From Sphingobium sp. TCM1 (GTDB lineage: Bacteria > Pseudomonadota > Alphaproteobacteria > Sphingomonadales > Sphingomonadaceae): a stretch of DNA of 64,000 nucleotides. Below are positions 9,577 to 18,302 of this stretch, in pieces. Both the position numbers and the translations under genes were made by a program. Positions within the stretch are counted from its first letter, which is position 1; the number at the start of each line of letters is the position of its first letter. The stretch lies in contig NZ_LXVX01000002.1 in NCBI RefSeq assembly GCF_001650725.1, positions 1-64,000 of the forward strand. Direction: 5' to 3'. The notes under the pieces were generated by a model. That model searched no databases and had not been told where the DNA came from. It worked only from the letters and a program-made list of their open reading frames with translations.

Positions 9577-10591
9577 CCGCCGCAGTTTTGCATTGGGCGC
9601 GTTAGCGGTGATGACGGGATCATGCGCCCGCGCTGGCAGTCCGAGGAGCCGGAGCGGCCGGAGCAGCAGTCCGGCCGCCAAGGCGCTGTGGGCTCAGTTC
9701 AAGGCAAGATTTCTGGACCCGTCCGGTCGGATCGTCGACACCGGCAACAACAATGTCAGCCATAGCGAAGGACAGGGCTATGGTTTGTGGCTTGCTCAGA
9801 TGGCTGACGACAAGACGGCCTTCACCAGCATGTTCGAATGGACGGAAAAGACGCTGGCCCGGCCGGATTTGGCCCTCTACGCGTGGCGATACGACCCGCG
9901 CCAGACTGACAAGGTGGCCGACAGAAACAATGCCACCGATGGCGACATATTCATCGCCTGGGCGTTGGCCCGGGCGGGAGAACAGTGGAAGGAACCTTTG
10001 TTTACCTCGCGATCGGAGGAGATAAGGGCTGCCATATTGACGCATCTGGTGACAGAGCGTTTTGGCAGGCGGCTGCTTTTGCCTGGGCTGGACGGCTTTT
10101 CGACACCGAATAAGGTGACGGTGAACCCATCCTATCTGGTTTGGCCGGCCTTCGACAAATTCCTCTCTCTGGATGGGCGCGGCGTGTGGGGACCATTGGT
10201 GACCGACAGCGAAAAGCTGCTTCTGGACGCCCGGTTCGGACCAAATCGCCTGCCAACCGACTGGGTGGACGTGACCGCCGACGCGGCGCTGGCGCCCGCC
10301 GCCGGCAAGCCGCCACGCTTCGGCTTCGACGCCGTCCGCGTGCCGCTTTATGCCATGGCCGGCGGCCGCAGGACGTTGGCCGATCCCGTCATTTCTTTCT
10401 GGCGCCAATATGCGCGGCTGGGAAAGACGATCCCCGCCTGGATTGACGTGCAGTCCGGGCAACTCGCCGAATATCCCCTTTCAGCCGGGGGGATGGCTGT
10501 CGTCGATCGAAGCCTGGACCGCGCAACTACGCCTGCGATGCCGACAGACTATTATTCCGCTGCTCTCCAGAGTCTCTCGAAAGCCCTTTGA
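9566..10591 (+). CDS. bcsZ: Glycosyl hydrolase family 8 endoglucanase BcsZ
   Basis: A 341-residue periplasmic beta-1,4-endoglucanase. I prefer the ATG at 9566 over 9542 because it places a twin-arginine-like signal (DRRSFALGALAV) at the N-terminus. GH8 motifs are visible: the catalytic acid E68 in HSEGQGYG and the conserved D125 in ATDGDIFIAWAL. BcsZ trims or edits nascent cellulose during export and is required for normal output. It is the last gene of the cellulose operon and overlaps the end of bcsD by 11 bp. A Cys lies near the end of the signal region (TGSC), but the lipobox is imperfect because Thr stands at -3. Confidence 0.92.
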   Translation: MVIDRRSFALGALAVMTGSCARAGSPRSRSGRSSSPAAKALWAQFKARFLDPSGRIVDTGNNNVSHSEGQGYGLWLAQMADDKTAFTSMFEWTEKTLARPDLALYAWRYDPRQTDKVADRNNATDGDIFIAWALARAGEQWKEPLFTSRSEEIRAAILTHLVTERFGRRLLLPGLDGFSTPNKVTVNPSYLVWPAFDKFLSLDGRGVWGPLVTDSEKLLLDARFGPNRLPTDWVDVTADAALAPAAGKPPRFGFDAVRVPLYAMAGGRRTLADPVISFWRQYARLGKTIPAWIDVQSGQLAEYPLSAGGMAVVDRSLDRATTPAMPTDYYSAALQSLSKAL

Positions 10592-11200
10592 CTATGCTTC
10601 GTTCGGCAAAAGCTTAGATGCACAGGTTGCGTCATTCGATCTGTCCGTTTTCCCACAGCGTTGAAACTACACCTGGACACATCGGGAGAAAGGCAGATCA
10701 GGCCTTTCCCATCGACTGATCTCGGCCTTCCTCTCCTCGTCAGCGGCATTTGGTAGCCATCCAGAAAGTGTAGAGCGTTCTCACCGGCATGTCGTTGTCG
10801 CGAATGGCAGCTCGCGAGATCCACGAACTGCTGACAAAATGTCTGGCATTATCCCGTGCTTCCCCACCAACCGTCGAACTTGGAAATGACCGGTTCCGGC
10901 TTGCACCCAGATCCACGTAGCCCGATCGGAAGGGCGTAAGCTGGTCGACGGCCGTAGGAATAGCTGCCCTTCCGGACTTGGAGATCGAAAATTGGCCCCT
11001 GAACGGTAACAAAGGGTCGGTTGTGATGGGCAAGGCATTGGACAAAGGCGTCATCCCGGGAGGCTTCGCTGGACGGCCGCTATCGCTAGATCCAGTCGTT
11101 TGTGAGCCGATGTGTCTTCCTATCGCCTAAGCGCAAGCTGGGTGGTTACCCGAATGACCGCTGACCGGTAAGGATCGGCGGAAGCTGTCTCGCCGTCTCA
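10592..11200 (+). other. Intergenic stretch after the cellulose operon
   Basis: About 600 bases between bcsZ and the convergent reductase gene. The open frames here lack a ribosome-binding site or recognisable motif and I do not call them genes. The one recognisable item is a copy of the dispersed ~63-nt repeat at 10957-11019. I see no clear terminator for bcsZ. Confidence 0.6.
10957..11019 (+). repeat. Dispersed 63-nt intergenic repeat, copy A
   Basis: Begins GGAATAGCTGCCC and ends CTGAACGGTAACAAAGGGTCG. Copies with the same start, length and end lie at 15222-15284, 24344-24405 and 31711-31773, all on the + strand and all between genes. The frames read on its complement give the same spurious peptide piece (SGRAAIP), which explains several false open frames. 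Confidence 0.75.
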
Positions 11201-12190
11201 TTAGTCCACCACCCGAACAAGCGCCTTGCCGGTCACTGCCCCCTGTTCGAGAGCGATATGCGCATCGGACGTTCGGTGCAGGGGTTCTATCAAGCCAATC
11301 AACGGCTTGTAGGCTCCTACCTCGAGGCCGGCGGTGATGTCGAGGATGGCAGCGTGTTTAGCCGACATCGGTACCGTGTAGATGTATACGAACCTAAAAA
11401 CGGCGCCGGTGATCATCGCGCGCAGCAGCGGGATCGAGCTTTCATCCGTCGCGTCCCGCATCGCATACGAACTGATGACCCCACCGTTCGCCAGACAGGC
11501 CAAGTCGAGGTCGAGGTTCGCGACGAGATTAACGTCGACGATGCGATCGACGCCTGCGCCTGCCGTCGCTTCTTGTATTCCGGCCACGACATCGACGCTG
11601 CGCAGGTTGAGGACCAAATCAGCGCCTGCGTCGCGCGCGATGGCCTCGTGCTGTGGATCGAGGACCGTTGTGGCGACCCATGCCCCCGCCCATTTGGCGA
11701 GATGGATCGCGGCCGATCCCACCACGCCTGCGCCACCGTGGACGAGTACGCGCCGACCTTTGAGGTCTCCATCGGCAAAGAGGCAGCGGTGAGCCGTCAG
11801 CGCAGGGATGCCGAGGGACGCCCCGATCTCGAACGACGTGTTGGCTGGCAGCGGCACCGCATTGGCAGACGGTACGACGACATAGTCGGCCGCCGTTCCC
11901 TCCGCACGACCGGACTGCGCTTCGAAGATCCATACGCGCTCGCCGACCCGCGTCGCGGGGACATCTGGGCCTACGGCTTCGATCACCCCGGCACCGTCTT
12001 GGTGCGGAATGATGCGCTCATAGGGCATCGCGGACGAAAAGCCGGTTCGCACCTTTACGTCGGTCGGATTGATGCCCGATATGTGCACGCGAACAAGAAC
12101 TTCTCCCGCGTTGGGCATGGGCGTGGGGAGGTCGCCGAGGATCAGGACATCGGCGGCGGCCCCTTGGCGGTCGTAGTAAATGGCACGCAT
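11201..12190 (-). CDS. Zinc-independent MDR-family NADPH:quinone reductase/alcohol dehydrogenase-like protein
   Basis: A 329-residue medium-chain dehydrogenase/reductase. The start at 12190 (MRAIYYDRQG) follows a good AGGAG seven bases upstream; an upstream in-frame ATG at 12280 would add an unlike extension. It has the N-terminal GroES-like fold with SGINPTDVKVR and the Rossmann nucleotide site VHGGAGVVGSAAIHLAKW near the middle, as in quinone reductases. No zinc-ligand cysteine cluster is visible. Likely reduces quinones or reactive enones with NADPH in the cytosol. A divergent HxlR-type regulator starts 126 bp away, a common arrangement for electrophile- or quinone-responsive control. Confidence 0.85.
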   Translation of the reverse strand: MRAIYYDRQGAAADVLILGDLPTPMPNAGEVLVRVHISGINPTDVKVRTGFSSAMPYERIIPHQDGAGVIEAVGPDVPATRVGERVWIFEAQSGRAEGTAADYVVVPSANAVPLPANTSFEIGASLGIPALTAHRCLFADGDLKGRRVLVHGGAGVVGSAAIHLAKWAGAWVATTVLDPQHEAIARDAGADLVLNLRSVDVVAGIQEATAGAGVDRIVDVNLVANLDLDLACLANGGVISSYAMRDATDESSIPLLRAMITGAVFRFVYIYTVPMSAKHAAILDITAGLEVGAYKPLIGLIEPLHRTSDAHIALEQGAVTGKALVRVVD

Positions 12191-12299
12191 GATCAACTCC
12201 TGCTGTCCCAGCTCGCGACGGAACGGGCTGGCGGAACTACAAATCTGCACATGGAGGCGAGTTTGCAAGAAGGCACACATTTGATATATAGGGATAAGA

Positions 12300-12307
12300 A
12301 GTATACT
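12300..12307. promoter_or_regulatory. Palindrome AGTATACT, possible HxlR operator
   Basis: A perfect 8-bp palindrome in an AT-rich patch (GATATATAGGGATAAG precedes it), within the 126-bp divergent region and 9 nt before the HxlR ATG. HxlR-family repressors bind AT-rich palindromes in such divergent promoters. Function is inferred from position only. Confidence 0.4.
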
Positions 12308-12316
12308 AATGGCATC

Positions 12317-12643
12317 ATGACATCAGATTTTAAACCGGCTCGCTGTGCCGTCGCCGTCACCGTCGAAGTTGCCGGCGGCAAATGGAAGCCGCTGATCCTT
12401 CACTATCTGCTCGGCGGTACCAAGCGGTTTGGTGAACTGCGCCGCCTAATCGGCGGGGTGACGCAACGCTCCCTCACGCTCCAACTGCGGCAGTTGGAAG
12501 ACCATGGCGTCATCCGTCGCGAAGTGTTTGCGGAGGTGCCTCCTCGAGTTGAATACTCCCTGACGGAAAGAGGCAGGACGCTTGCGCCCGTCCTCGAAGC
12601 AATGAAACAATGGGGCGAAACCTACGCGGCTCAGCGGCTATAG
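12317..12643 (+). CDS. HxlR-family winged-helix transcriptional regulator
   Basis: A 108-residue DNA-binding protein. The open frame extends far upstream across the neighbouring gene; the real start is the ATG at 12317 (MTSDFKPARC), judged from family length. The HxlR core is clear: GGKWKPLILHYLLGGTKRFGELRR, then GVTQRSLTLQLRQLEDHGVI and the wing with YSLTERGRTL. Cys10 near the N-terminus is in the place of the redox-sensing cysteine of thiol-reactive HxlR members. Divergent from an MDR quinone reductase, so it probably represses that gene and itself, with release by electrophiles or oxidants (inference). Confidence 0.88.
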   Translation: MTSDFKPARCAVAVTVEVAGGKWKPLILHYLLGGTKRFGELRRLIGGVTQRSLTLQLRQLEDHGVIRREVFAEVPPRVEYSLTERGRTLAPVLEAMKQWGETYAAQRL

Positions 12644-13036
12644 GCGATGCGCTGCTCTACGATCGCCTACGGGCAACGCGGTTCCGGCCGTCAACGGCAA
12701 CAAAAGGGCGCCTGACGACCGGCAGCTTCCAGGAACGCGAACGGCAGCCCCTGTCGGGATGGTCGTTCGTTGACTTGCTCGAAAACGGCCGGGTCTGGGT
12801 CGCGAGCTTCCGGAAAAAGCGGAAGGTCTGCACCTGGGTAGCCGGACTCTGGCACTGAGCGTCTTGAACGGGTCGCCTGCCGCCGGATAGGCGGGGAGAG
12901 GGCACGCTCACGTTCTCCCTTAGCATGAGGCGCCCATTCCATCCAAGAGGCCACAGCCTCACTCCTCCGGCTCGCATCCTCGCGACGGCAGAAATCGGCG
13001 CCCCACGACCGCCATTATGAGGATGCCGACCCAAGC
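12644..13036. other. Intergenic stretch with a partial repeat copy
   Basis: About 390 bases between the HxlR gene and the convergent SDR gene. No gene supported. Positions 12681-12710 (ending TCAACGGCAACAAAAGGGCG) resemble the 3' third of the dispersed 63-nt repeat, suggesting a degenerate copy. Confidence 0.45.
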
Positions 13037-13825
13037 TCACACGGTGCTGACCGTACCGCCATCTATGACAAATTCAGCGCCGTGGATCGCCCCTGCACGA
13101 TCCGAAGCCAAATAGGCGATAAGGTCGGCGACTTCGGAAGGCTCCGCCCCGCGGCCGATTGGAATGCCGCCGAGAGCCTCAAGGACTGACTGCCTCGCAT
13201 CCTCGATTGTGCCGCCATTCGTGTCCTGCAGGCGCTCCAAGAAGCGGCCCGTCGACTCAGTCATGATCCAGCCAGGGGAGACCACGTTGACCCGCACACC
13301 CTTGGGACCAAGCTCCTTGGAGAGCGATTTGCTGTAGGTCCTGAGCGCGGCCTTGGCGGCGGCATAAGCTGTCGTCGATTCCGGCAATGGCAGCACGGAC
13401 TGGATGGACGTGACATGCACCACGGCGCCGGCGCCTTGTTCGATCATCTTGGGCACCAGCAGGCGATCGAGGCGGACGGTCGCCAGAAGGTTGAGGCTCA
13501 ATTCCGCAAGCCAGTGTTCATCGGTCAAGGCAACGAAGCCGCCGCCCGGCGTGGACGAACCGCCGATGACATGCGCGAGAATGTCAATGCCGCCCAAGCG
13601 TTCGAGAGCAGCATCCGCCAGCGCCTTGCTGCCTTCCGGGGTCGCGAGGTCGGCCTGGACGAACTCCACTCCGTCGATGGGCTCCGGCGTTCCGCGCGCG
13701 GCGGTGATAACGCGCGCGCCTCCGGCCAGAAACCGGTCTACCGTGGCGCGGCCCGCACCTTTGGTGCCGCCGCTGACGAGTACGCGCTTTCCTGCGAACT
13801 CGGTCCGATCAGCCTTGATCGTCAT
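13037..13825 (-). CDS. Short-chain dehydrogenase/reductase
   Basis: A 262-residue classical-type SDR. The cofactor loop reads SGGTKGAG (residues about 18-25), the catalytic Tyr/Lys pair is YAAAK near residue 157, and the active-site Ser is in VTSIQS. The usual NNAG is replaced by HVIGG. The C-terminus ends in the typical GAEFVIDGGT. NAD(P)-dependent oxidation or reduction of an unknown alcohol/ketone in the cytosol. The gene starts inside the stop of the upstream NTF2-like gene (ATGA at 13822-13825), so the two form one translationally coupled unit, divergent from a LysR-type regulator that likely controls both. Confidence 0.88.
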   Translation of the reverse strand: MTIKADRTEFAGKRVLVSGGTKGAGRATVDRFLAGGARVITAARGTPEPIDGVEFVQADLATPEGSKALADAALERLGGIDILAHVIGGSSTPGGGFVALTDEHWLAELSLNLLATVRLDRLLVPKMIEQGAGAVVHVTSIQSVLPLPESTTAYAAAKAALRTYSKSLSKELGPKGVRVNVVSPGWIMTESTGRFLERLQDTNGGTIEDARQSVLEALGGIPIGRGAEPSEVADLIAYLASDRAGAIHGAEFVIDGGTVSTV

Positions 13826-14151
13826 GCCGTGACCTCCACTGCCTTGATCGCATCGGCTTCGATCGCGAAGCAGTAGGTGAAGCGGATGGGACTACCGGGA
13901 AAGTCGCCATGGGCGGGGCCTTCGACGACGACCAGACCGTCTTCGCGGCGGATAGCATCCGGCGTGAAGATGGCTTTCACGGCGATGACCTCTTCCTCGA
14001 ACAGGGTCCGGATCTGGTCGTGGCCCTCAAAGCGCTTCCCATTATCCAGGAAAGCCGCGTCAGCAGCAAACGGCTTGAGCATGGCGTCTGCATCGAGCCG
14101 TGCGTTGGCCGCGACATAGTCGGCGATGGGTTTAGGTAGTTCGATCGGCAT
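13822..14151 (-). CDS. NTF2-like (SnoaL/DUF4440-type) small protein
   Basis: A 109-residue cone-shaped NTF2-fold protein, with the pattern [29 protein letters not shown] followed by an alternating-strand C-terminal half (written here in family terms; the exact substrate is unknown). Such proteins bind small hydrophobic ligands or act as isomerases/hydrolases, or serve as partners of SDR enzymes. First gene of a two-gene unit with the SDR, 4-bp overlap. Divergent from the LysR gene, separated by 96 bp that contain nested palindromes. Confidence 0.72.
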   Translation of the reverse strand: MPIELPKPIADYVAANARLDADAMLKPFAADAAFLDNGKRFEGHDQIRTLFEEEVIAVKAIFTPDAIRREDGLVVVEGPAHGDFPGSPIRFTYCFAIEADAIKAVEVTA

Positions 14152-14180
14152 TGCTACGCTCCTTGCGGTGACGAGGAGAA

Positions 14181-14217
14181 TTTAGCGCCACACAATGATT
14201 GTGATAATCGGGCTAAA
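14181..14217. promoter_or_regulatory. Nested inverted repeats in the NTF2/LysR divergent promoter
   Basis: An inner palindrome ACAAT-G-ATTGT (14192-14202) lies almost centred inside an outer inverted repeat TTTAGC (14181-14186) / GCTAAA (14212-14217). LysR regulators bind dyads with a T-N11-A core between divergent promoters. The location between the LysR gene and its presumed targets fits an operator; this is inference from symmetry and position. Confidence 0.5.
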
Positions 14218-14247
14218 CCGGCATGTGGCGTTGCGAAAGGCGGGACA

Positions 14248-15141
14248 ATGTCGAAACACGGTTTGATCGGATTTGACGCTGTGCTTGCGATAGCGCGGCG
14301 GGCATCGTTCCGCGCGGCAGCGCTGGAACTGGGGCTTTCCACCACTGCGCTAAGCAATGCCGTCGGCAAGTTGGAAGGGCAGCTTGGCGTCCGACTGTTC
14401 AATCGCACGACTCGCAGCGTGTCCCTCACCGATGCTGGACGAAATTTCGTCGAGCAGGTTGGGCCCGCTGTGAGCACCCTCCACGAAGCGATGGGAGCCG
14501 CTCGGTCACAGCAGGAAACACCCTCCGGAACTCTGCGGATCAATGCTTTCGCCACAGGCGCACGGGAGATACTCGGCCCACTTTTGCTGAAGTTCCTGCG
14601 ACGTTATCCCAAGGTTCACATCGATCTCGTCACCGAGGGCCGGATTGTCGACATCGTCGCTGAGGGGTTTGACCTCGGATTACGAACCGCAAACCTGGTG
14701 CCGACCGACATGATCGTCATTCCAGTCGGACCTCCGCGCAGTTTTGCCGTCGTGGCGTCGCCTGCATATTTCAAGGCCAACGACAAACCACGCACACCCC
14801 CGGACCTGCTTCACCACTCCTGCTTGCGCATCCGGTTGCCAAACGGCGCGCTGCATCGCTGGCACTTCGAGAAGAACGGCCAGCCTGTTTTAATCGATGT
14901 TTCCGGCCCCATAACCCTGGACGAGGCGAGCCTGTCGCGCATCGCCGTGCTCGATCATGTCGGCATCGGTTATTTCATGGAAGCCGACGTCCGGGACGAC
15001 ATCCAGGCGGGACGCCTGGTCCGTGTCTTGGAAGACTGGACGCCGCCGCTCGCACCCTTGTGCCTCTATTATCCTAGCCGGCGAAATGCTTCAGCTGCTT
15101 TCAGGGCCCTGATCGAGATGGCGCGACAATCACCCGGGTGA
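14248..15141 (+). CDS. LysR-family transcriptional regulator
   Basis: A 297-residue LTTR. The N-terminal winged HTH is plain (residues about 5-65: [28 protein letters not shown], of which the last part is the family signature [10 protein letters not shown]). The remainder is the periplasmic-binding-like effector domain, with the subgroup feature [18 protein letters not shown] seen in CrgA-type LTTRs. Divergent from the NTF2-SDR pair and probably their regulator. Effector unknown. Confidence 0.9.
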   Translation: MSKHGLIGFDAVLAIARRASFRAAALELGLSTTALSNAVGKLEGQLGVRLFNRTTRSVSLTDAGRNFVEQVGPAVSTLHEAMGAARSQQETPSGTLRINAFATGAREILGPLLLKFLRRYPKVHIDLVTEGRIVDIVAEGFDLGLRTANLVPTDMIVIPVGPPRSFAVVASPAYFKANDKPRTPPDLLHHSCLRIRLPNGALHRWHFEKNGQPVLIDVSGPITLDEASLSRIAVLDHVGIGYFMEADVRDDIQAGRLVRVLEDWTPPLAPLCLYYPSRRNASAAFRALIEMARQSPG

Positions 15142-15221
15142 CCGACATGCCGGGACTGCTTTTGCCATCAACTGCCATTCTCCGTGCTAGGCTGAATGGC
15201 GGTATCGGGTCGCGACCTGCT

Positions 15222-15284
15222 GGAATACCGGACGGACCGCAACTGGGCATCGGAGTATAGCGTCCGAACGGCAACAAGGGGTCG
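15222..15284 (+). repeat. Dispersed 63-nt intergenic repeat, copy D
   Basis: Begins GGAATACCGGACGG and ends CCGAACGGCAACAAGGGGTCG; exactly 63 nt, same orientation as copies A, B and C. It is the most diverged of the four in the middle. Lies in the gap between the LysR gene and the following convergent gene. Confidence 0.6.
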
Positions 15285-15308
15285 CTACCGGCGCCGCAGT
15301 TCACCCAA

Positions 15309-15992
15309 TTAATGTTTCGTGACTGACGATAACTGCGAGCCGTCATCGAACGTCAACGTTAGGGGCCAGAGTGCTGTCTTCGTGAAAAAACGCTCAGTCC
15401 GGCTTGGCCGGGTCTCATGCAATAGGCCGAGCCAGCTAAGGGGCCGAAGGACATGCGCATAGACAAGTGATTTTATATGATAGTCCTTATCATCGCTGCC
15501 CGTCAGCCTAGCGCAGAATTGCTTGTCAGTCACACCTGAATGGGCTTCCACGTTCACGGCGTTGAGGACCGAAACCCATTCGATTTCCAGCATGTCATCG
15601 TGACCGATGGAAAGGAGCAGATGCTGGGCCAGCGTAATCCATAGGCTCCCCGGATGCTCCAATAGATCCTTGCCTATCTTGGTTATGTGTACGAAGCCTT
15701 TTCGGTGGCGGGCGAGCTTGGCGGCCAGCAGCAAATCATGCAGAATGGCCAGTGGCGGGAAGTCATGTTCGTTTAGGACCTTATTGATCGCGTAAAGTTC
15801 TTCGGCGGTGTAGCCCGGCCAATTGAAGGCTGCGGCGGCCCAGGTGACGAAGTAGCGCTTTATCGCCCTGTTGGGCGTGAGGCCGATCGGACCGATTTCG
15901 GCGAGATGACGCAATGTGAGCAGGGCCGCTCGATGGAGGGGTGATAGCGCCAATTGCGGGGCGTCAGCGGTTGGGGCGTGAAACTCGATCAT
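15309..15992 (-). CDS. Conserved hypothetical protein, resembles the region that follows plasmid pRiA4b ORF-3 domains
   Basis: A 227-residue soluble protein if started at MIEFHAPTAD (15992); an in-frame ATG at 16073 would add 27 unlike residues. No signal peptide or membrane segment. Recognisable blocks include RYFVTWAAAAFNWPGYTAEEL, of which similar blocks occur in proteins annotated with a pRiA4b ORF-3 domain, plus HYIxK-like HITKIGKDLLE and VLRPLSWLGLLHE. That similarity is from memory and not tested. Function unknown. It is alone, with no operon partner. Confidence 0.55.
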   Translation of the reverse strand: MIEFHAPTADAPQLALSPLHRAALLTLRHLAEIGPIGLTPNRAIKRYFVTWAAAAFNWPGYTAEELYAINKVLNEHDFPPLAILHDLLLAAKLARHRKGFVHITKIGKDLLEHPGSLWITLAQHLLLSIGHDDMLEIEWVSVLNAVNVEAHSGVTDKQFCARLTGSDDKDYHIKSLVYAHVLRPLSWLGLLHETRPSRTERFFTKTALWPLTLTFDDGSQLSSVTKH

Positions 15993-16214
15993 CGTGACAC
16001 GGTTCTGCCGCGCCGGGGACCTCGAGACAAGAACCGTATAATTAACTCCCGTGGCGCGACTGCACTGTGCCATGTCTCGGAGGGTGACGCAGAAAACCGG
16101 ACTGACCGTAGCTGGAGATGATAAGTAGGCGGCTGAGTGTCTTGTAAGGTCGATGACCGAAGTGTGCCAAATTAGGGATTTTCGGGCAGCGGCGCTGGTG
16201 ACGATCTTGCTGCA

Positions 16215-16673
16215 TCAATCTTTGGCGCTACCATCGCCGCCTTCCTTGGATTGGGGTTTAAGCGGCGCCAGTATCCAGAACGTTAGCAGCGTGAAAATGG
16301 TAAGGACGACCGCAACGTCGTAACTGCCGAGACCTACCGCAACGCCGATGGCACCAGTGACCCAGAGGCTGGCTGCGGTCGCGGTCCCTTTAACCGTATT
16401 CTTGCCCTGCAATATGGCGCCACCGCCCAAAAAGCCGATGCCTGCGATCACACCCTCGAGAACGCGGGCAATGGCCGCTGGATCATGAGCCATCGTGGTT
16501 TCGACGGCCTGGACGAAGCCGCAACTGGCAACGGCGACCAGGGGAAAGGTTCTTATCCCGGCGCTTCGTTCTTCTACCTCCCGGTTCCAGCCGATCGGCA
16601 CGGCCAGCCCGTAGGCGATCGACAGAGCGATGAAATGAGGAATCAGAGAGAAGCTGCCAGCCATGCACATCAT
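16215..16673 (-). CDS. MgtC/SapB-family inner-membrane protein
   Basis: A 152-residue membrane protein. The long open frame begins at 16775, but MgtC proteins begin close to the first helix, so I place the start at MMCMAGSF (16673). Family marks: IALSIAYGLAVPIGWNRE (the conserved G-x-x-R/E loop), AGIRTFPLVA, and the glycine-rich VIAGIGFLGGGAILQ segment, with about four helices and a short charged tail. MgtC proteins aid growth in low magnesium and modulate ATP synthase or membrane potential in pathogens; the role here is unknown. It heads a run of - strand genes with a CDF transporter, consistent with metal or ion homeostasis. Confidence 0.85.
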   Translation of the reverse strand: MMCMAGSFSLIPHFIALSIAYGLAVPIGWNREVEERSAGIRTFPLVAVASCGFVQAVETTMAHDPAAIARVLEGVIAGIGFLGGGAILQGKNTVKGTATAASLWVTGAIGVAVGLGSYDVAVVLTIFTLLTFWILAPLKPQSKEGGDGSAKD

Positions 16674-16793
16674 AACGCGCGACGACGGATTGCGATGCGG
16701 AAGTGGGATCCGATGAATTTTTCCCAATCCTTTGGATGCACGATCAGCGGGGCCTGTGGAATCTTGGGCTGGCATTTCCTGTACTAGCTGCGT

Positions 16794-17732
16794 CTAAGCC
16801 CCTTCGTCGCGCGCCTTTACCGGCGGGATGAAGCTGACCTGTGCGAGGCGCCAGGCGCGCTCCTTGTGGCCTGGCCAATATTGGCGGGGATGCCGACATG
16901 ACTGCGGAGCATGGGTGTCATGCACCTCCGCCCGGATCAACCGGCCGGTTTCGCGCAAGCGTATGGCCGCGCCCGGAAACTCCGCCAGCAGTTTTTGCCG
17001 CACCTGCTCAGCGTCATCCGACAGCGCCGCGCTGGAGAGGGCGCGTGGAAAGCCATCGACCAGTTCCGCTGTGGATGACCGCAACGCCTTGAACCCATCG
17101 TTGATGACATCGACAGATATGATTGCCGCCGCCAGCGCATCGGCCCACCACCAGCCAAGCCCCAGACCGATGACGCCAGCAAGGCCGGCCGCGCCGGTCA
17201 GCCAGTTCGCCTTGTTCATCAGCGCGTCGGTATGCAGCAGCTTGTCGTTCAGTTCCTCCGCAAGAGGCAGTTGCTTGCGGCCGATGAAGAAGGGCGGGAT
17301 CACCGAATAAAGCTGCGCCGCAACCATGAGCCAGCCGAGCCAGATATCCTGACCCAAGATGACGATCGACCCTACCGTCGCATGTTCGGCGCTCGCCAGC
17401 GCGACCAGCGCATTATAGAGCAGTATAGCGCCGACCGCCGTCAGTGCGACAGCAGCGACGAAGAACCCCAGCCCATTGACCCGCTCGAACGCAAAGGGGA
17501 AGCGATGCGAACGGCTGGCGCTGCGCTCCAGATGCGCGGCGATCAGGAACATGACAGGCGGCACGAGGCCCAGCGTGTCCTCGATCCATGCTGTCTTCAT
17601 CGTCTGGCTCTGGCCCAGCACCAGTCCCATGACGACGATCACCGTGAGCGTCCAGAAAATGTTCCAATATTCGAGCCGGATGGCTTTTTCCAACGGTTCG
17701 GACAGCTCGTCCGGCAGGCTGGTTTCGCTCAT
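16794..17732 (-). CDS. Cation diffusion facilitator (CDF) family transporter
   Basis: A 312-residue inner-membrane protein with about five to six helices. CDF marks include the charged SRSHRFPFAFERVNGLGFF loop (conserved in the ZitB/CzcD class), the HTDALMNKANW metal-site helix (His-x-x-x-Asp pattern), and WWWADALAAAIISV. The C-terminal cytoplasmic part is short and ends with a His-containing tail (VHDTHAP, CRHPRQYWPGH). Likely exports Zn2+, Co2+ or similar in exchange for protons. It starts within the stop codon of the lipoprotein gene upstream on the same strand (4-bp overlap at 17729-17732), so the two are co-translated. Confidence 0.85.
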   Translation of the reverse strand: MSETSLPDELSEPLEKAIRLEYWNIFWTLTVIVVMGLVLGQSQTMKTAWIEDTLGLVPPVMFLIAAHLERSASRSHRFPFAFERVNGLGFFVAAVALTAVGAILLYNALVALASAEHATVGSIVILGQDIWLGWLMVAAQLYSVIPPFFIGRKQLPLAEELNDKLLHTDALMNKANWLTGAAGLAGVIGLGLGWWWADALAAAIISVDVINDGFKALRSSTAELVDGFPRALSSAALSDDAEQVRQKLLAEFPGAAIRLRETGRLIRAEVHDTHAPQSCRHPRQYWPGHKERAWRLAQVSFIPPVKARDEGA

Positions 17733-18175
17733 TGGGCGCGCGCCTCCGTCGATATGGCGCGGCTGGCGCGCTCCACGGTCATGATCCAGCGGTTCTCACC
17801 GTTCCGCATGGCTGTTTTCAATTCGATCCGCTCACCCTCCTTGCCGGATACCGATAAAGCGGGGCCGAACGCCACTTCGGCCTGCCAGGGGCTGGTTTTG
17901 GCGAAGCGGCCTATGGCGAGGTCGAGCGTACCGGCATCAAGCTGCCCCAATAAGGTTTCGCCCGAACCTTCGGTCCAGAGCGGCCGGGCGCCTGTTCGCT
18001 GTTCGATCTGGCGCAGAAGTCGGGCTGTTTCCTGCGCATCCCGCGCGGATGGATCGACCGAGCCGACCGTAAAATATCTGGTCGATTCGATCCGTGCCGA
18101 TGTGTCCGCAGGATCACGCGGCAGGGCGTTGCAGGCCGATAGCGCGATGCACAACAGGATTGGTAGCCGCCTCAT
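17729..18175 (-). CDS. Putative lipoprotein with a partial solute-binding-like domain
   Basis: A 148-residue lipoprotein. The start at 18175 (MRRLPILL) gives a clean lipobox LSAC with the lipidated Cys at about residue 14; the longer frame to 18313 is unlikely. The mature part (RYFTVGSVDP... LLRQIEQRTGARPLWTEG... LDLAIGRFAKTSPW) looks like lobe one of a periplasmic substrate-binding protein (SBP_bac_3 type), but far shorter than the 230+ residues of a full domain. Coupled to the CDF transporter gene by a 4-bp overlap. It may be a metal-related periplasmic helper (inference). Confidence 0.65.
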   Translation of the reverse strand: MRRLPILLCIALSACNALPRDPADTSARIESTRYFTVGSVDPSARDAQETARLLRQIEQRTGARPLWTEGSGETLLGQLDAGTLDLAIGRFAKTSPWQAEVAFGPALSVSGKEGERIELKTAMRNGENRWIMTVERASRAISTEARAQ

Positions 18176-18302
18176 GATGCTCGCGCCATTATCTTCATTC
18201 CCCTTGCCGTTCGGGGATAACGCCTTGGGCTTCAAAGGGATCAATTTCTGATCGTAGGCCACCTTATCAAGGTCTCGGCCATGCCGACCCCTGGAAAATG
18301 TT

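Noticed and set aside
10740..11054. - strand open frames after bcsZ
   Set aside because: They arise partly from the dispersed repeat and lack ribosome sites or domains.
11258..12316. Upstream extension of the HxlR reading frame to 461 codons
   Set aside because: The extension runs antisense through the MDR reductase; HxlR proteins are about 100-120 residues.
16674..16775. Longer N-terminus for the MgtC-like protein
   Set aside because: The extra 34 residues are polar and unlike MgtC proteins, which begin near their first helix.
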